Below are positions 1 to 11,200 of a stretch of 64,000 nt of DNA, one piece after another (the first letter of the stretch is position 1; every line of letters begins with the position of its first letter). A program made the translations under genes and the position numbers. The stretch spans positions 620,001 to 684,000 of the forward strand of contig JAHQRK010000016.1 of NCBI GenBank assembly GCA_019828595.1. The letters are read 5' to 3'. Below the pieces are notes generated by a model. The model was not told the DNA's origin. It saw only the letters and a program-made list of their open reading frames with translations, and did no database searches. The stretch comes from Aphanomyces cochlioides (lineage: Eukaryota > Oomycota > Saprolegniomycetes > Saprolegniales > Verrucalvaceae).

Positions 1-542
1 TCCGATATTTACCAGCAGAGTACCAAAAGTAAAGACTGTCTGCTGAGGTTGTCTTGCCTTTGGGTTGTGTCATACCATTCCTCATGAAATCGATGCAATA
101 AACGTATTATTATCGAACGCCAATCAAGCAACCGCCGAGCGCTGTCTTGCTGCCACGTCATACAATCCAGCGACATTTCGCACCTGAAACTGTCAATCGA
201 CACAGCCAGTTATGCTGGAATCGCCCTGGGCTATGGCTGACCCCATCGTTGTTTGACTAAATTGCCTTCTTTCAGCGTGTGCTTGATAGCCAACTCGGTC
301 GCCAACGTGAGGACAACTTTGAGAGTTTGATTCAGTTGATTGTTCGCCACCGTCACTTGAAAGTTCCTTAAGCGACACCCAAAACATGGATGGAATCTCC
401 TCCATACGTAGACTTTGGGGGGAATTGAGGGGACTACGCTACTCTGTTGTGGCCGCGTCGTGTTCCCAGTAGGTCTTGGGACTGTGACAGCAAATTCCAA
501 TGCATTTGAACAATTACATCAGTGAAAAGCAACTCGGTAGAC
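1..542. other. No supportable gene
   Basis: Several short open frames exist on both strands. None has a recognisable domain, and most lack an ATG near the start. The stretch is downstream of the decayed acetyltransferase at 543-1122. I see no repeat or RNA gene in it. Confidence 0.5.
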
Positions 543-1122
543 TTAGCCTTGGCGCTTCATGGTCCATTTGCGAATTCCACTGGAGGAGAGAACTTGCTCG
601 TGCACGACTTGGAAGCCGAGCTTCTTGTAGATGATCACATTGACTTCCGACTTGGTGACGAGCCAGTATTCAGTGAGCTCGCATGTCAGCGACAGCTTTC
701 TCGACCAAGTAGCGGCCATGGCCTTTGCCTTGGCTTTCAGGAGCGACGCCTAGGACCCAGATCCAGCCCATGGTCTTACTGGCATGCTGGACGGCATAGT
801 TGTTGCCCTCTCTGGTGTGGGATGCAAATCATTGGATGACGGCCATACCGAGCAGTGCTGGGAGAGCAGTGATGCCACTTTGCTCGCTCTGCTCAAGCGA
901 CAGTGGAAAGTTCTTCCCGGCAAGCCAAAGCAAGGCTCCATTTCCGTCTTTTGCCTCCACGATGCCTCCAAAGTTCAGCGCTGCCACGGCGACGGTGCGC
1001 TCCAAGATCGTAAGCTTTTCCAGTCGCTCCGCTTCTGTCATGCCATCAAACGCATACTTCATGCAGGGATAATCCAGAAAAGCTTGGGCGAGAGTCCGTG
1101 CGATTGCATCCAACGCGACCAT
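543..1122 (-). pseudogene. GNAT-family N-acetyltransferase, decayed copy
   Basis: Reads from an ATG at 1122 and matches the intact GNAT genes at 60898 and 63299 along its whole length, including the N-terminal YPCMKYAF block, the acetyl-CoA-binding loop (ESQGKGHGRYL, equivalent to EGQGKGHCRYL in the intact copies) and the C-terminal YKKLGF block. Two lesions are visible: an in-frame TGA after MAVIQ (about position 830), and a frameshift with loss of a few bases in the segment that reads MRAQGMTEFW in the intact paralogues. The frame then continues to a TAA at 543-545 after a KWTMKR-like tail. GNAT proteins move acetyl from acetyl-CoA to an amine; the substrate of this oomycete subfamily is unknown. 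The two independent lesions make it a probable pseudogene, though sequencing errors cannot be excluded. Confidence 0.75.
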
Positions 1123-1737
1123 GCTCTCACCAAGTCGTCTTTTTCAAATTTCACATGCATGAGCTCTTGATCGTTTTCTCGCGGAGATTTACAACCAGGA
1201 CATGCCACTCTGATGACATGATGAACCAACCAAGGTGGACATACACCTGTCGACGACGATGACGCGACCGGAGCAATGACACTGGAGTTGTTCCATGTAT
1301 ACACGACACAATCGTACCCCGCAGCGATCGCAAGGACACGGCATTCTTCTTGACCAACGCACCCTCACAGATCAGTTTACTCGTCAAGAGATGTATAGAC
1401 AGACAACATACCTTGACAGTCAATGAGGATGGTCGAGGCACTGTCTCGTTGAAAAGGATGCAGTGAAGCTCGATGATCATTGCTGGGAGCCTTCGTCAGG
1501 ACTCTAGCCTCGTTCGAGCTTCACTGCATCGACCTTCGACTTGATCTTGGGTGGATTTGTCTCGCCCGTCAAAGTCCGCGGCGCTATCGAGGAATTATTA
1601 CCGAGCGGGATGTCCAAGACGCCCTCTCCACTAGAACCCACCGTCGACAGAGTTCCCAACATGAGAGTAGGCAGAAAGATCTCCCCTGTTATCGTTGTCA
1701 TTACTTGCTCATAGCTTGTGAATCTAAAGATGTTGTT
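1123..1737. other. Unassigned; possible exon relics on minus strand
   Basis: On the minus strand an open stretch at 1504-1701 begins with ATG and has protein-like composition (MTTITGEIFLPTLMLGTL at its start). A second piece around 1270-1345 reads VLAIAAGYDCVVYTW, which resembles a beta-propeller blade of a WD-repeat protein. I could not join them into one spliced model in phase. They may be exons of a small gene or of a decayed one. Confidence 0.25.
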
Positions 1738-2985
1738 TCAGGTCAATCGATGCGATGGTCGTACCGAAGCGATGCGCCATGGCTGGGTTTCCCGAATGGT
1801 TGGTATGATCCCTTGGAGAAATGCAACAACGTCGACTTGCTCAGCTGCGATTGCCCTGTCCAACGCGACGTCCAGATGTCCTTCTTGGCGATTGTGGACG
1901 AGGAACTTGACAATTTCCAAATGTCCTTCTTGCGCCGCTCGTAGCAATCCTCGCTCTGTCCCGCCTTCCTGTCGATGAGCATGAAGCCATTGCACGACTT
2001 CCAAATGGCCGTTTGCCGCGGCATCGTCCATGGCGCAATTCGTACAGCCTTCGCTTCGATGCGAATGGAGCCACTGAATTGCTTCCAACTGACCAAAAGC
2101 AGCCGCCATGTCCATGGCGGCACGAGTACAACCTTCATTTCGATGAGAGTGCAGGAATTCCACAATTTCCAAATGTCCGCGTGCCGCCGCCCAGTCCATA
2201 GCGCCGTTTGTACATCCGTCGTCCCGATTGAAATGCAGCCATTGAACCATGCCAAGATGGCCGTTGCGCGCGGCGCTGTCCATGGCTCGACTTGAGCATG
2301 ATCCTTCTAAGTGAGGATGCAAATACAACACAACTTTCGTGTGTCCGTCAGCCGCAGCGTATTCCATGGCCCATTCGAGGCTGCAGTCATCCTCTCGATG
2401 ACGATGGAGAAACTCAACGACGTCAGCATGTCCATTTTCTGCCGCACCGTTCATTGCCCAGACTGAACATCCTTCCTGGCGATGCTCGTGGAGGTATTGC
2501 ACCGTCGAGAGATGGCCAGATCGAGCCGCAAGATCCATCGCCAAGGTCGTGCATCCTTTGTATGGCTGGCCGAGGCTTTGAAGGAACATAATGATGTTTA
2601 CGCGGCCGTTCAAGGCTGCAATGTCCATGAGTGGATATGGAATGGAATGAAAATCCAGTCTTTGAGCTCTGAGGAAGTCAAGAACGTCGAGAAGACCTGT
2701 CCACACGGCATGGAGGACGACGATATCGCGCATGTGTGGCAAGCATGAGAAGAGTTTGTCCAGTCTTGAAAATCCGACGGCGGTATACCATGGAACTAAC
2801 GTTTGATCGATGGTGGCAAACTCCTCGTCCGTCTGATGGCGGCCTTTCACGACAACAGATTCGAGAGGATTGTGCTGAGAGACAAAAGGATTCTTGAGTT
2901 TGATGAATGGACGCATGTCGCGGTACACGCCATGTTGGAACGCGACGATCGTCTTCAGTAGCTCCGGCGTCTGGAGGACCACCAT
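1738..2985 (-). CDS. Ankyrin-repeat protein (oomycete family)
   Basis: A 415-residue protein. The reading frame is open further upstream but has no earlier ATG, so the ATG at 2985 (MVVLQTPELLK) is taken as the start. Residues about 1-90 are a family-typical N-terminal segment (FQHGVYRDM). From about residue 110 to 400 there are roughly nine degenerate ankyrin repeats of about 30 residues, each with the pattern AMDxAAxxGHLEVVQWLHxHRxEGCT. Such repeats form protein-binding surfaces; no enzyme domain is present, so a scaffold or adaptor role is inference. Proteins of this layout are heavily expanded in Saprolegniales. Single exon, no signal peptide or membrane segment seen. It is followed downstream (lower coordinates) by unassigned sequence and the GNAT relic. 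Confidence 0.85.
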   Translation of the reverse strand: MVVLQTPELLKTIVAFQHGVYRDMRPFIKLKNPFVSQHNPLESVVVKGRHQTDEEFATIDQTLVPWYTAVGFSRLDKLFSCLPHMRDIVVLHAVWTGLLDVLDFLRAQRLDFHSIPYPLMDIAALNGRVNIIMFLQSLGQPYKGCTTLAMDLAARSGHLSTVQYLHEHRQEGCSVWAMNGAAENGHADVVEFLHRHREDDCSLEWAMEYAAADGHTKVVLYLHPHLEGSCSSRAMDSAARNGHLGMVQWLHFNRDDGCTNGAMDWAAARGHLEIVEFLHSHRNEGCTRAAMDMAAAFGQLEAIQWLHSHRSEGCTNCAMDDAAANGHLEVVQWLHAHRQEGGTERGLLRAAQEGHLEIVKFLVHNRQEGHLDVALDRAIAAEQVDVVAFLQGIIPTIRETQPWRIASVRPSHRLT

Positions 2986-3348
2986 TGCCAAATTCAAATA
3001 TTTCAAATAGTGTGGACGCGCTTGTCATCATGGGCGCGAAATCCGTTCTCGCGCATTTTCATGGATGCAGAGGACCTAATGCTGGGTGTTCGACTCTAAC
3101 AGGGCTCCACCGACCTCCCTCAATGTACGACGGTGCATTTCCAACAATCTTTCTATCGGAGGAATACTATGGATCTTGGAATGATACCTCCATTGAAGCA
3201 TCGTGTCAGCGAACTGCAAAGCATGGCAGAGCGCGATCCCTGTTTGCCTGTATGGATCCTTCTCTTAGTTGACCCCTCTAGCTCGAGCGCTCTTGTGTCG
3301 TGCGACTCCGATAAGTTAACGAATAAATATCTTCAATTACATGTTAGG
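2986..3348. other. Intergenic, no gene recognised
   Basis: Lies between the ankyrin gene and the 97-residue gene. A plus-strand frame near 3170-3290 is open but has no family match I recognise and no supporting splice sites. The stretch probably holds the ankyrin gene's promoter. Confidence 0.4.
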
Positions 3349-3642
3349 TCACAGATTTGCTGCAGTTGGGAGCACGACGTATTCTTGCATCGTGTCTCGC
3401 AGATCCTGTGCGTCGCGGATGCGTTTGCCCGATGCGATATCGGCATAGGTAAAAGTGGTCGATTCTTCGCCCAGCAAGATCCAACCGTTGTCGACATCGC
3501 CTTGCTTTGTAAACGACGTCACTTCTGCTTCTGCAGCGGCAGCACCTGTGCTTGAGATCGCTGGGATTGTCCATCGGTCCATTTTAAAGTAGGATTGGAA
3601 TGTTTTTCGGGTCCAAGAGCTCGTTGACGTCAGCTTGACCAT
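3349..3642 (-). CDS. Hypothetical protein, 97 residues
   Basis: Starts at the ATG at 3642 (MVKLTSTSSW); the frame is open upstream but only with a non-ATG codon. The composition is that of a real soluble protein: a basic N-terminus, an Ala/Glu-rich linker at about residues 32-45, then a compact segment containing DNGWILLGEESTTFTYADIA and RDAQDLRDTM. No signal peptide, membrane span or recognised domain. I do not recognise the family. The coding call rests on sensible composition and a proper ATG, and could be wrong for so short a frame. Confidence 0.45.
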   Translation of the reverse strand: MVKLTSTSSWTRKTFQSYFKMDRWTIPAISSTGAAAAEAEVTSFTKQGDVDNGWILLGEESTTFTYADIASGKRIRDAQDLRDTMQEYVVLPTAANL

Positions 3643-5282
3643 GGCTTTCTTCTTCTTTGGCGGCAGTGTGTTTACTCGATAGCAAATTGCAAAATGACAT
3701 TTCAGCACACGGACGAAATGTGTAATTTATTTAAATATCTTGAAATTTGTATACCTCAACCTCAAGATGAAGAAAACACCCGCAAGAATATTCGCTTGGA
3801 AGGTTGAAGTTCTCTCTCGGACGACGACGACGATCAGGATATCATGATGAGAAAACAGTCCCGAGGATCGGATTCTTGCGGTGGACACGTGCTTGATGGT
3901 AGATCCTCGTGGAAGCGCGCCAGTGCGACGATCGTTACCTCGCTAGGAAAAAGACGCACGACGCTTGTACATATATTACTACATGTCGATCCATGTCGTT
4001 CTTGTGTGTCAGATTCGCCTCGCGATTCAATTGGTGCAAGCCGGCCACGTTCACTCAAGATGTCGAGCATGGCGTGGACCAATCCCATCGAGAAGATTCG
4101 CAGCGTCTCCTTCCACCTCACCTTGTGTTGGTCTCGTGGTACCGTGGCAGTGCAGGTCCGCGCTGCATTATGATTGTCTTGTTGCTCGTCTTTTCGCGAC
4201 GGTTCGACCGTGAAAAGCTGAAAAGTTGCTCACAGGAATCCGACGACCGGCAGCCGCCTGGAAAAGTCGCGACGACGGAATGATGGGCTGGATTTCGTCG
4301 TGAGTGAACGTAAGGAATCCGGTCAAATTAATGCCTAAGCGGTCGCAGTTGACTAATATGATCGAGCAGATTAGTATAAATTATAGGAGGCATTTTTACA
4401 GCCAAGTGTTCCATGAGACTCAACTTGCAAAAACAGAATTATATTTATACAATAGATTTATTTATAGAGGTAAAAATATTATAAAATATAAAGCTATTTA
4501 AAATTTAATGTATACATAATTAACAGGTATTAAATATCATAGTTTTTGACTTGACTGAAGATACGAGCTTCCATGGAGGCAGTTCAACCGCAAGCAAGTT
4601 GAACACGCACAACGTTTTTACTCTCTAAGACAGGGAAAGAAATATTTCCTGGTGATCTTTCTATTTCCCTGCATCATGGAGAGCTCTCTGCTACAAAAGG
4701 TGGTGAGATTGACTCTCCAACATGTGGTGACTTAGTTTCTGCTCTTGACCAAATTGGTGAGACATATACAAGAAGTGCAATTTTCAGGTGTGTTTTGGGT
4801 GTGCTTCTTTGCACTTCATTCTCCCTGCCATGTTGGAGATTCAAGGAGGAAGCACATTGTTCAACCACATGCGGCACACTTCTGCCTCGCCCAGCTGAGA
4901 TTCAACCACATGCGGGACAGAATTTCTAGATCTTCAAGCGAAACAATCTTAGCAGCGAGACAAAAACGCATTGTCACTTTTGAGTTCCAGTCTGCTCGCC
5001 GCTTGCTGCAGCTACGATGCGTCAAGAATCTACTTATCGTGTCCAGCGCGACCACCGCTTAGCTCCCTGAAGGCTGCACTTACACCAAAGAATGTCTAGC
5101 ACAGTGGCCAGGACACGTATTGCCGAGACTCTCCCTTGTGCTCCGTGGAAGAGACTTCCAACACTGCGCTGACAAGTCGATTCTCCATGTTGTTCTCACG
5201 GATTTATGGTTCATTAAACTATAAGTTAGCGAATAAAATAAAGCTAGGCTACAAGGCTGGGGAGGAAGTGGCGGAGGCAAGA
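3643..5282. other. Intergenic, partly AT-rich, no supportable gene
   Basis: Positions 4300-4640 are strongly AT-rich. Short open frames at 3834-4283 and 4674-5062 lack domain similarity and mostly lack usable ATG codons. No transposon termini or RNA genes were recognised here. Confidence 0.4.
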
Positions 5283-5576
5283 TTACGATGTCCACATGCT
5301 GATCGATTCGCGGATCGCCATGTACTTATGGACGGTGGCTTTGGCCTTATCGCCCAAGAGTTCGTATCCATCCACGTATGGGAGGTTCTCTGGTGTTTCG
5401 CAGCAGACTAGATGATGCCAGTCAAGTCCGATGTAGCCGCTTTTATGCTGAAAGATGATCCCAATGCGGATCGTATCGGCGGGGATTGCATGGCCGCAAG
5501 CCCTACATGTCGAGCTGCTCGTCTTGGCGACGCTGATCACATGCAAGTCTGTGTTAGTCCAAGGGTTCATTGCCAT
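5283..5576 (-). CDS. Stand-alone PARP-type zinc-finger protein
   Basis: A 97-residue protein starting at an ATG (MAMNPWTNTDL). Almost the whole length is one PARP-type zinc finger: CRACG at about residue 25, the RIG motif at about 37, then W-H-H-L-V-C-C at about 53-59, giving C-x2-C...H-x2-C. This finger recognises DNA breaks in PARP1 and DNA ligase III. Here it stands alone, without a PARP catalytic domain, so a DNA-end or nucleic-acid binding role is inference. A paralogue lies 2 kb away on the opposite strand (7610-7882), sharing the NPWT start, the finger and the tail motif VDGYELLGD/VEGYELLGE. Confidence 0.75.
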   Translation of the reverse strand: MAMNPWTNTDLHVISVAKTSSSTCRACGHAIPADTIRIGIIFQHKSGYIGLDWHHLVCCETPENLPYVDGYELLGDKAKATVHKYMAIRESISMWTS

Positions 5577-7609
5577 GTTGTCGCTGCGGAGATAATTGAT
5601 TAGTGTCGTCGTTCTTCGCTCTCACCTCGCACGTTGAGATCTCTGTCGTGGACAACTCGGGTGCAAACTTCGGGCATTTCAACCGTGTGACATTTTCCAA
5701 AGTTGATACAGGTACTACGTCAACCATTGAAAGAGACGACGGAGAGTCGCCGCCATCGTGCATTCTCGCGATTTAACAATGCCGATACGCTTGGAACTGC
5801 CCGCTTGAGAGCTTCTTCGATGCTCTAGATGGAAGGTTTCCTCGCCGAGTGATCCACGGCGGTAAACCATCACAGTGTTTACGATTCTCTGCGATATGTT
5901 GAAAAAATGTCCAAATATCCATTGCGCCTACTCCACCTTGCCCGCACGATGAAACGGGAAGGAAAGCAAAACGCACGACGTGGTCTTACTGTAATGCCAT
6001 GGATCAGTCCGACAGTCCTGGACGCACTTTTTCGATCTCTCAGCGATGATTCACTCGCTCGAGCGATGATGCACAGCGATATCACGCCACCGTCGGAGAG
6101 TTTCAGTGACTCGGCATGTCTGGCTCGTTCTTCCGCGGTGATATGCGATTCACCATGAGTTCTTTTTCCCTGTGGTAGCTGAAACGCGATGGCATGACAG
6201 GCTGCGACGTTATCCGCCTTTGTGCTGTGTTGTCGGGCAATCCAGCAACGAGGAAGCTGCAAGGTGCATGGATTTATCCATGACGACAGATGCGTAGCCT
6301 GTGCTTTGGTGAAAGAACGAGCAGAGGCTAATGTTAGGCTTCTGTTGCGTGCGTGTTGCCTTTCTGTGCGTGCTCGGCTGTGTGTGGCGCCATCTTCGTG
6401 ATGGATAATCCGATGGGAGGAAACGTGGCTCCGCAGCCTCTGCATCACCGAAACAGGCAAGACAACGACGGGCAAACCGCACCTTGTTCTCATGCAAGCA
6501 TTCAACTCTTCAGCGTGGCACGCACCAACGCTCAAGAATTGCATCCTTGCGATTGCCTTCCGTTCAATCCACGGGCTCCAGCACGCGTAGCTTGCCATAG
6601 ACTCCACCCTCGAAACTCATCCATGGTTCAATCTGCCGCGTCAAGATAGCCAGCGTGTCGCTCTGGGAACGACTTGCCTCGTAGACATGTCGTCAAGCCT
6701 TGCTGGATTGTGCATTCTCGCTCGAAGAAGTCTTCGTCGACTGAGAACATTTCAAGCATCCTGCTTGCAATGGATATTTGTTCCAAATGGAACATTTGCC
6801 CGACTCGGGACTGCCTTTCCTGGAAACCTCACGCGACATTCATCATGAGCTCAATCGGGTTTTCAACACTGACAAGCGCCAAGTTGTTGCCACTCGACCA
6901 AGCTCATGAATCATGAGCTTCGTGAGATCATTCCACCACGTCAGAACGATGTCGATTGTGTCGGTCGTTTGCAACTTTTTTCGTCGCGCACCTACGTAAA
7001 GACAAGACGCCAGCTAATCTTGAATTCGAATTCCTCCATGGTCAAGGCAATTGCCTCTGCAGCCACGCATCAGCATGGACATGAAGGACAGTTCGATTTG
7101 ACATCTTGATCCTGACACACATACACCTTGGCTTCCATCTACAGTACGCTCTGCATCGTGTTGGAGCCTGGCTGCGTGGATCGTCCCGATTCCAAATTGT
7201 CCAAAATGGTCGAAATTTCGAATCTCCTGCGAATCTCGGGATAGAAAAAGCCATAGAGTGATTTTTTCAAGCCTGTTTAGGCCAAATGGTCGAAAATGCA
7301 GCCAACGCTCGTGCCAGACCAGACATCCCAAGAGCATCTTGAGAGTTCCTCGACACAGGACTGGTCATTGCGACGCCAAGTGGCATGGCGTAATGGCAGC
7401 GTCGTCTGAAAAACGTCGGGTGACAGCACGCCGTTGAGCCTAAAACGTATGGAATTACCTAATTTAAGCAGTGGTTTTTCGACTTTCGCCCATAAAACGT
7501 CGCCAATTGTATCCATTGATTGTACTCAAGCAAGATAATTTGTCGATTTATGTGCCATTCGATAAACGTGGCCACGACGGACATGATTGGCACCACTCAT
7601 AAAATTGCC
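5577..7609. other. Between the two zinc-finger genes; fragments only
   Basis: Several frames are open for 60-240 codons on the minus strand (longest at 5879-6607), but their composition is biased and no domain is visible. Short protein-like pieces on the minus strand around 6600-6990 (for example RVGQMFHLEQISIASRMLEM) suggest remnants of a decayed gene that I cannot identify or assemble. No transposon ends recognised. Confidence 0.3.
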
Positions 7610-7882
7610 ATGACCGTGAATCCGTGGACGAAATGCAACTTGCCGATCCTCGGTATCGCCAAGAATGACAAGTCCACGTGCCAAGCGTGCCAGGACTCGA
7701 TTGCGACCGGCAGCATCCGCGTGGGCATTATCTTTCACCATGTGAATGGCACAATTGGCGTCGACTGGCATCATTTGACGTGCTGCGAAACACCCGCTGC
7801 GCTGCCGCAAGTCGAAGGCTACGAACTACTCGGCGAACAGGAAAAAGCAGTCTTGCACCACTGGATCCAGTCGTGCGTGTAA
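7610..7882 (+). CDS. Stand-alone PARP-type zinc-finger protein (paralogue)
   Basis: A 90-residue protein. The frame is open further upstream, but the ATG at 7610 (MTVNPWTKCNL) aligns with the start of its paralogue at 5283-5576 and is preferred. The finger reads CQACQ ... RVGIIFH ... DWHHLTCC, with the full set of zinc ligands (C-x2-C, H-x2-C) and the conserved Trp before the His. The two copies are in opposite orientation about 2 kb apart, which suggests a local duplication. No catalytic domain is fused. Function is inferred only from the finger: binding of DNA or another nucleic acid. Confidence 0.75.
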   Translation: MTVNPWTKCNLPILGIAKNDKSTCQACQDSIATGSIRVGIIFHHVNGTIGVDWHHLTCCETPAALPQVEGYELLGEQEKAVLHHWIQSCV

Positions 7883-8281
7883 ACGGAGCGGTGTGTCGTC
7901 CTATTTATCAAGCGTCGAGCGTAGACGCCCCTCTTCTAAAACCATAAAACTTAACTTATCCTCACGATACCTTCACAACCCGCTAAGCCGTACATGGTGA
8001 AGCCATCGCTGCCAGCGAAGTCAAGCGGCAGAGGAAAGCACCGGGGCATGGCAATCAGCTCGTCAACTCGGTCGCGTTAACCTTCATTCCACTATGGAAT
8101 AGCGTTGTGTCTCTTTTCATAGAACCATAAACTTTTACTGTATTAATTTTAGCCAATCCTCTATCGTTATATACTTTGAATTGATTCTATTGGCTATTAT
8201 TTTACACATTTTATCCAATCAGAAGTTCTATCTGTTGATGTAACTGCCAGTCAGTTACGTGAATCAACCAGGCTGACAGCT
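7883..8281. other. Intergenic, AT-rich
   Basis: Sequence between the zinc-finger gene and the 3' end of the DLEC1-like gene. It becomes AT-rich from about 8110. No gene or repeat recognised. Confidence 0.5.
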
Positions 8282-11200
8282 TCATTCAGGGATTTTCCCA
8301 AGCACGTGATGCGAATGCCGCAGCGGCGCGGCGTGCGGGAGCTTTCTAGATCCAGGCGGTTGAGTCTGCTCGACGTGAGTGCCTTCGCCTTCCAGCACGA
8401 GGTCAAACCCTTGGCCGGCATGGACTGCAAAGTGGAAGCGTGATTTGTACTTGATGGGCTTGGTCGGTGCAAACGTGATGACTACTTCAAACGGGCGATG
8501 AATCCCAGCCGCATAGCCAGGAGACGGTGTTGGCACGAGTGCACCGCTCGTATATAGTGGCAGCGATGGGCCTCGGACGACTCCGTTGCGAATGGCTATG
8601 TGAAAGACTGTCGGGTCGTCGGTGGTCAACGTGGACACTTGCGGAACGTGTTGGGCGGCAAAGCGTGCATCGACTTCTGTCGGATTCGAGAGGTAGATCG
8701 TCACGTTGGTCGACTGCGTGCAATGAACGCGGCCAAACTTGAATTGCGATGGTGCGAGGACGACGCGAGGACGTAGGACTCGGCCTTGGAGGGCAATCGT
8801 CTGGGTAGATCCTTGGCTGTACCGAACGTCCAGTTGGCCATTTGTCACTTGTACCATGGATGAATTCAGCCGCCGACGGTCGAGATGAGCGTCGTTGTCG
8901 TGGTCTGGCGCTTGGAAATGCACTTGGACTTGAACGCTCTGGCCTGGGGCGAGCGTAAAACTCGGCGTCGGGTGTTGGTTGAACGTCAGGGAGCGCTGTG
9001 TGGACTGGAGGTTGCTAGCTGACAAGGGATGATGGCTGCCGGACGTGGTGGCCTCCTTGATGGAGAACGCTCCACTGGTTTCCAGGCGGAAGGACAGCTT
9101 GGTGGCCAAACGGTTGACGAGTTGAATGGTCTGGAAGCGCGTCGGATGCACGGCGTCGTGGGTTGCCCACGTCGTGAAGATCAGCAAGGACGGCGTCGTC
9201 TTGTCCCAGTGGAGGACTGGATGAAGGAGTTCACTCGACACGCCGAGCTTGACGCACGCAGGACTGCGCCAGTGGAGAGCGCCCGTCGGCTTGGCTTTGC
9301 CCATGGCGTTCGTCAACCTGACAGCTTGCATGGCTTTGCCGACGGCGCCCATGAGAAGCGACTTTGCCGAGCTTTGGTTGCTGCTGCCATTGCTCGCCAT
9401 GCCCAAATTCGACTCTGGCCGCCCGTCCATATCGCCGTGAAGCCAGTCGGCGTCGGCGACGAGCAAAGCACGGACGAGACCGACTTGCGGCCACGTCTGC
9501 GGCATGAAGGACACGCTAAAGTAGGCATGTCCATGCTTGGGAATCACTTGATCGATCGGATCGAATTGAAATGGCATCTTGACGGCGCTTTGCTTTGGCA
9601 CGTACGGACGAATGCGCACTTGGACCGCGCCGTCGGGCTGGACTGTCAGTGTCACGTCGACGACGCGAGCTGGCATCGTTTCGTCGGGGAATTCCTCGAG
9701 TTTCCACGTCAACCGCGCTGGGATCGGCCCTGTGTTGATGATTTGAATCCGCCGCGTCGTTGCGTCGGCTCGAAGTGGCCACAGACCAAACTCCAAGACG
9801 GGGAACGACGGCAACCCGATCGCGGGCGGCATTTTCAAGCCGACGCAATTGGCATTGATGCTCAGAGGACACCCCACGACGTGGATCGTGGCGCTAAGGC
9901 GAACGGGCGGCATCGTGTCGACCTTGACGACGATTTCATCGACGTATCGTCCTGCCATGTTGTTCAACGCAGTGATCTCGATGAGCGCATGGCCCCACGG
10001 TGGAATCACGCAAGTCGTCGGCGAGCAGACAAACGCGACGCCGAGGCCAGCACTGAGCCGCACGCGATCTTGGAGTTGCGTCGCTTGGTTGGACTTGTAC
10101 GCTTTGCCTGCTTGAGATTGAAACGCGTGCTCTCTTGACTCGAGCGCGTTTGCCGTCGACGCTGCATCGCATGGCGCGGCATTGTACTTGCGCGCATCGA
10201 CAGCGACCGTCGCTGTGATGCCGCTGTGGTTCCGGATCAAGAGCCGCAGCGTTTTGCGCTCAAAGAGCGGCACGTCGTCGCCAAAATGGAGTTTCGGCAA
10301 GCTGGAGGAGACCACCGCGGTTGGGGAGACGCCAAAGTCGACGGTCTTGGCCTCGTCGACGACTTCATACGAGAGCACCAAGCCTTTCTGAAGTGTCGTG
10401 AGCTCCAAGCCCAGACACTCCCGCATGCCTTGGACTTGACAAGCCAGCAGCACCTCCGTGTAGCCTGACGCGCGTCCTGTGAACGTAATTTGGATCGAGA
10501 GCGTCTCCTTGGACGCTAGAATGCCCTTCTGGGGGGAAATCTCGACCGTGTATGGCTTGGAAGCATGGCGGAGCTGCGGCTCGGACCATTTGAACGGCGC
10601 GGCGAGGTTGGAGACGTTGACGAGCTCGATCGTGTGTTGCACTGAGACGCCAAGGTACGTTGTCCCGAACTGGATTTGCGTCTGACTGAGGTAGACATGG
10701 GGGCATTGGATTTCGCCGCGCGCGGCAATGCAGACAAAGCGGTCGATCGGGTTCTCTTGGTCGAGTAATTCGAGCTGAAATGCGCCGCGAAAGCGCTCGG
10801 GCGACGTTCCCCCGACGCATGTGATCTCGACGGTGGCTTGTTGTCCCGGGGCTAGCACTCCCCCATCGGGAGAGAACGACACGGTGCACTTTAATGACGG
10901 GGGTGCGATCGTGTTGCCCGTCTCGTTGGACGTCTTTGAAGAGGCAGACACGAGCGATTCATTCGAATGCGGTCGAGGCAGCGTCTTGTTTGCTAAAGCG
11001 GCTTCAAGATGCCGCCACTGGAAGCGCACTGCCACCAAGCTATCGTTTTGAAAAGTGAGCCGTTGGAGGGCAGACGTGCCGACGCGGACGAGGCCAAAGT
11101 CGACCTCCGGAGCGAGAAAACGCACGCGCGGTCGAGCGACATGGCCTTCGACTCTTGTAACAGCGACAGAAGCATGGGGACTCGACGCGATGGAGCATTC

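Noticed and set aside
5879..6607. 242-codon minus-strand open frame
   Set aside because: Biased composition, no domain, and no homologous pattern in either paralogue region. Kept only as unassigned DNA.
9029..10138. 369-codon open frame on the plus strand
   Set aside because: Lies antisense within the DLEC1-like gene. Arg/His/Asp-rich composition is typical of a shadow frame in GC-rich coding DNA.
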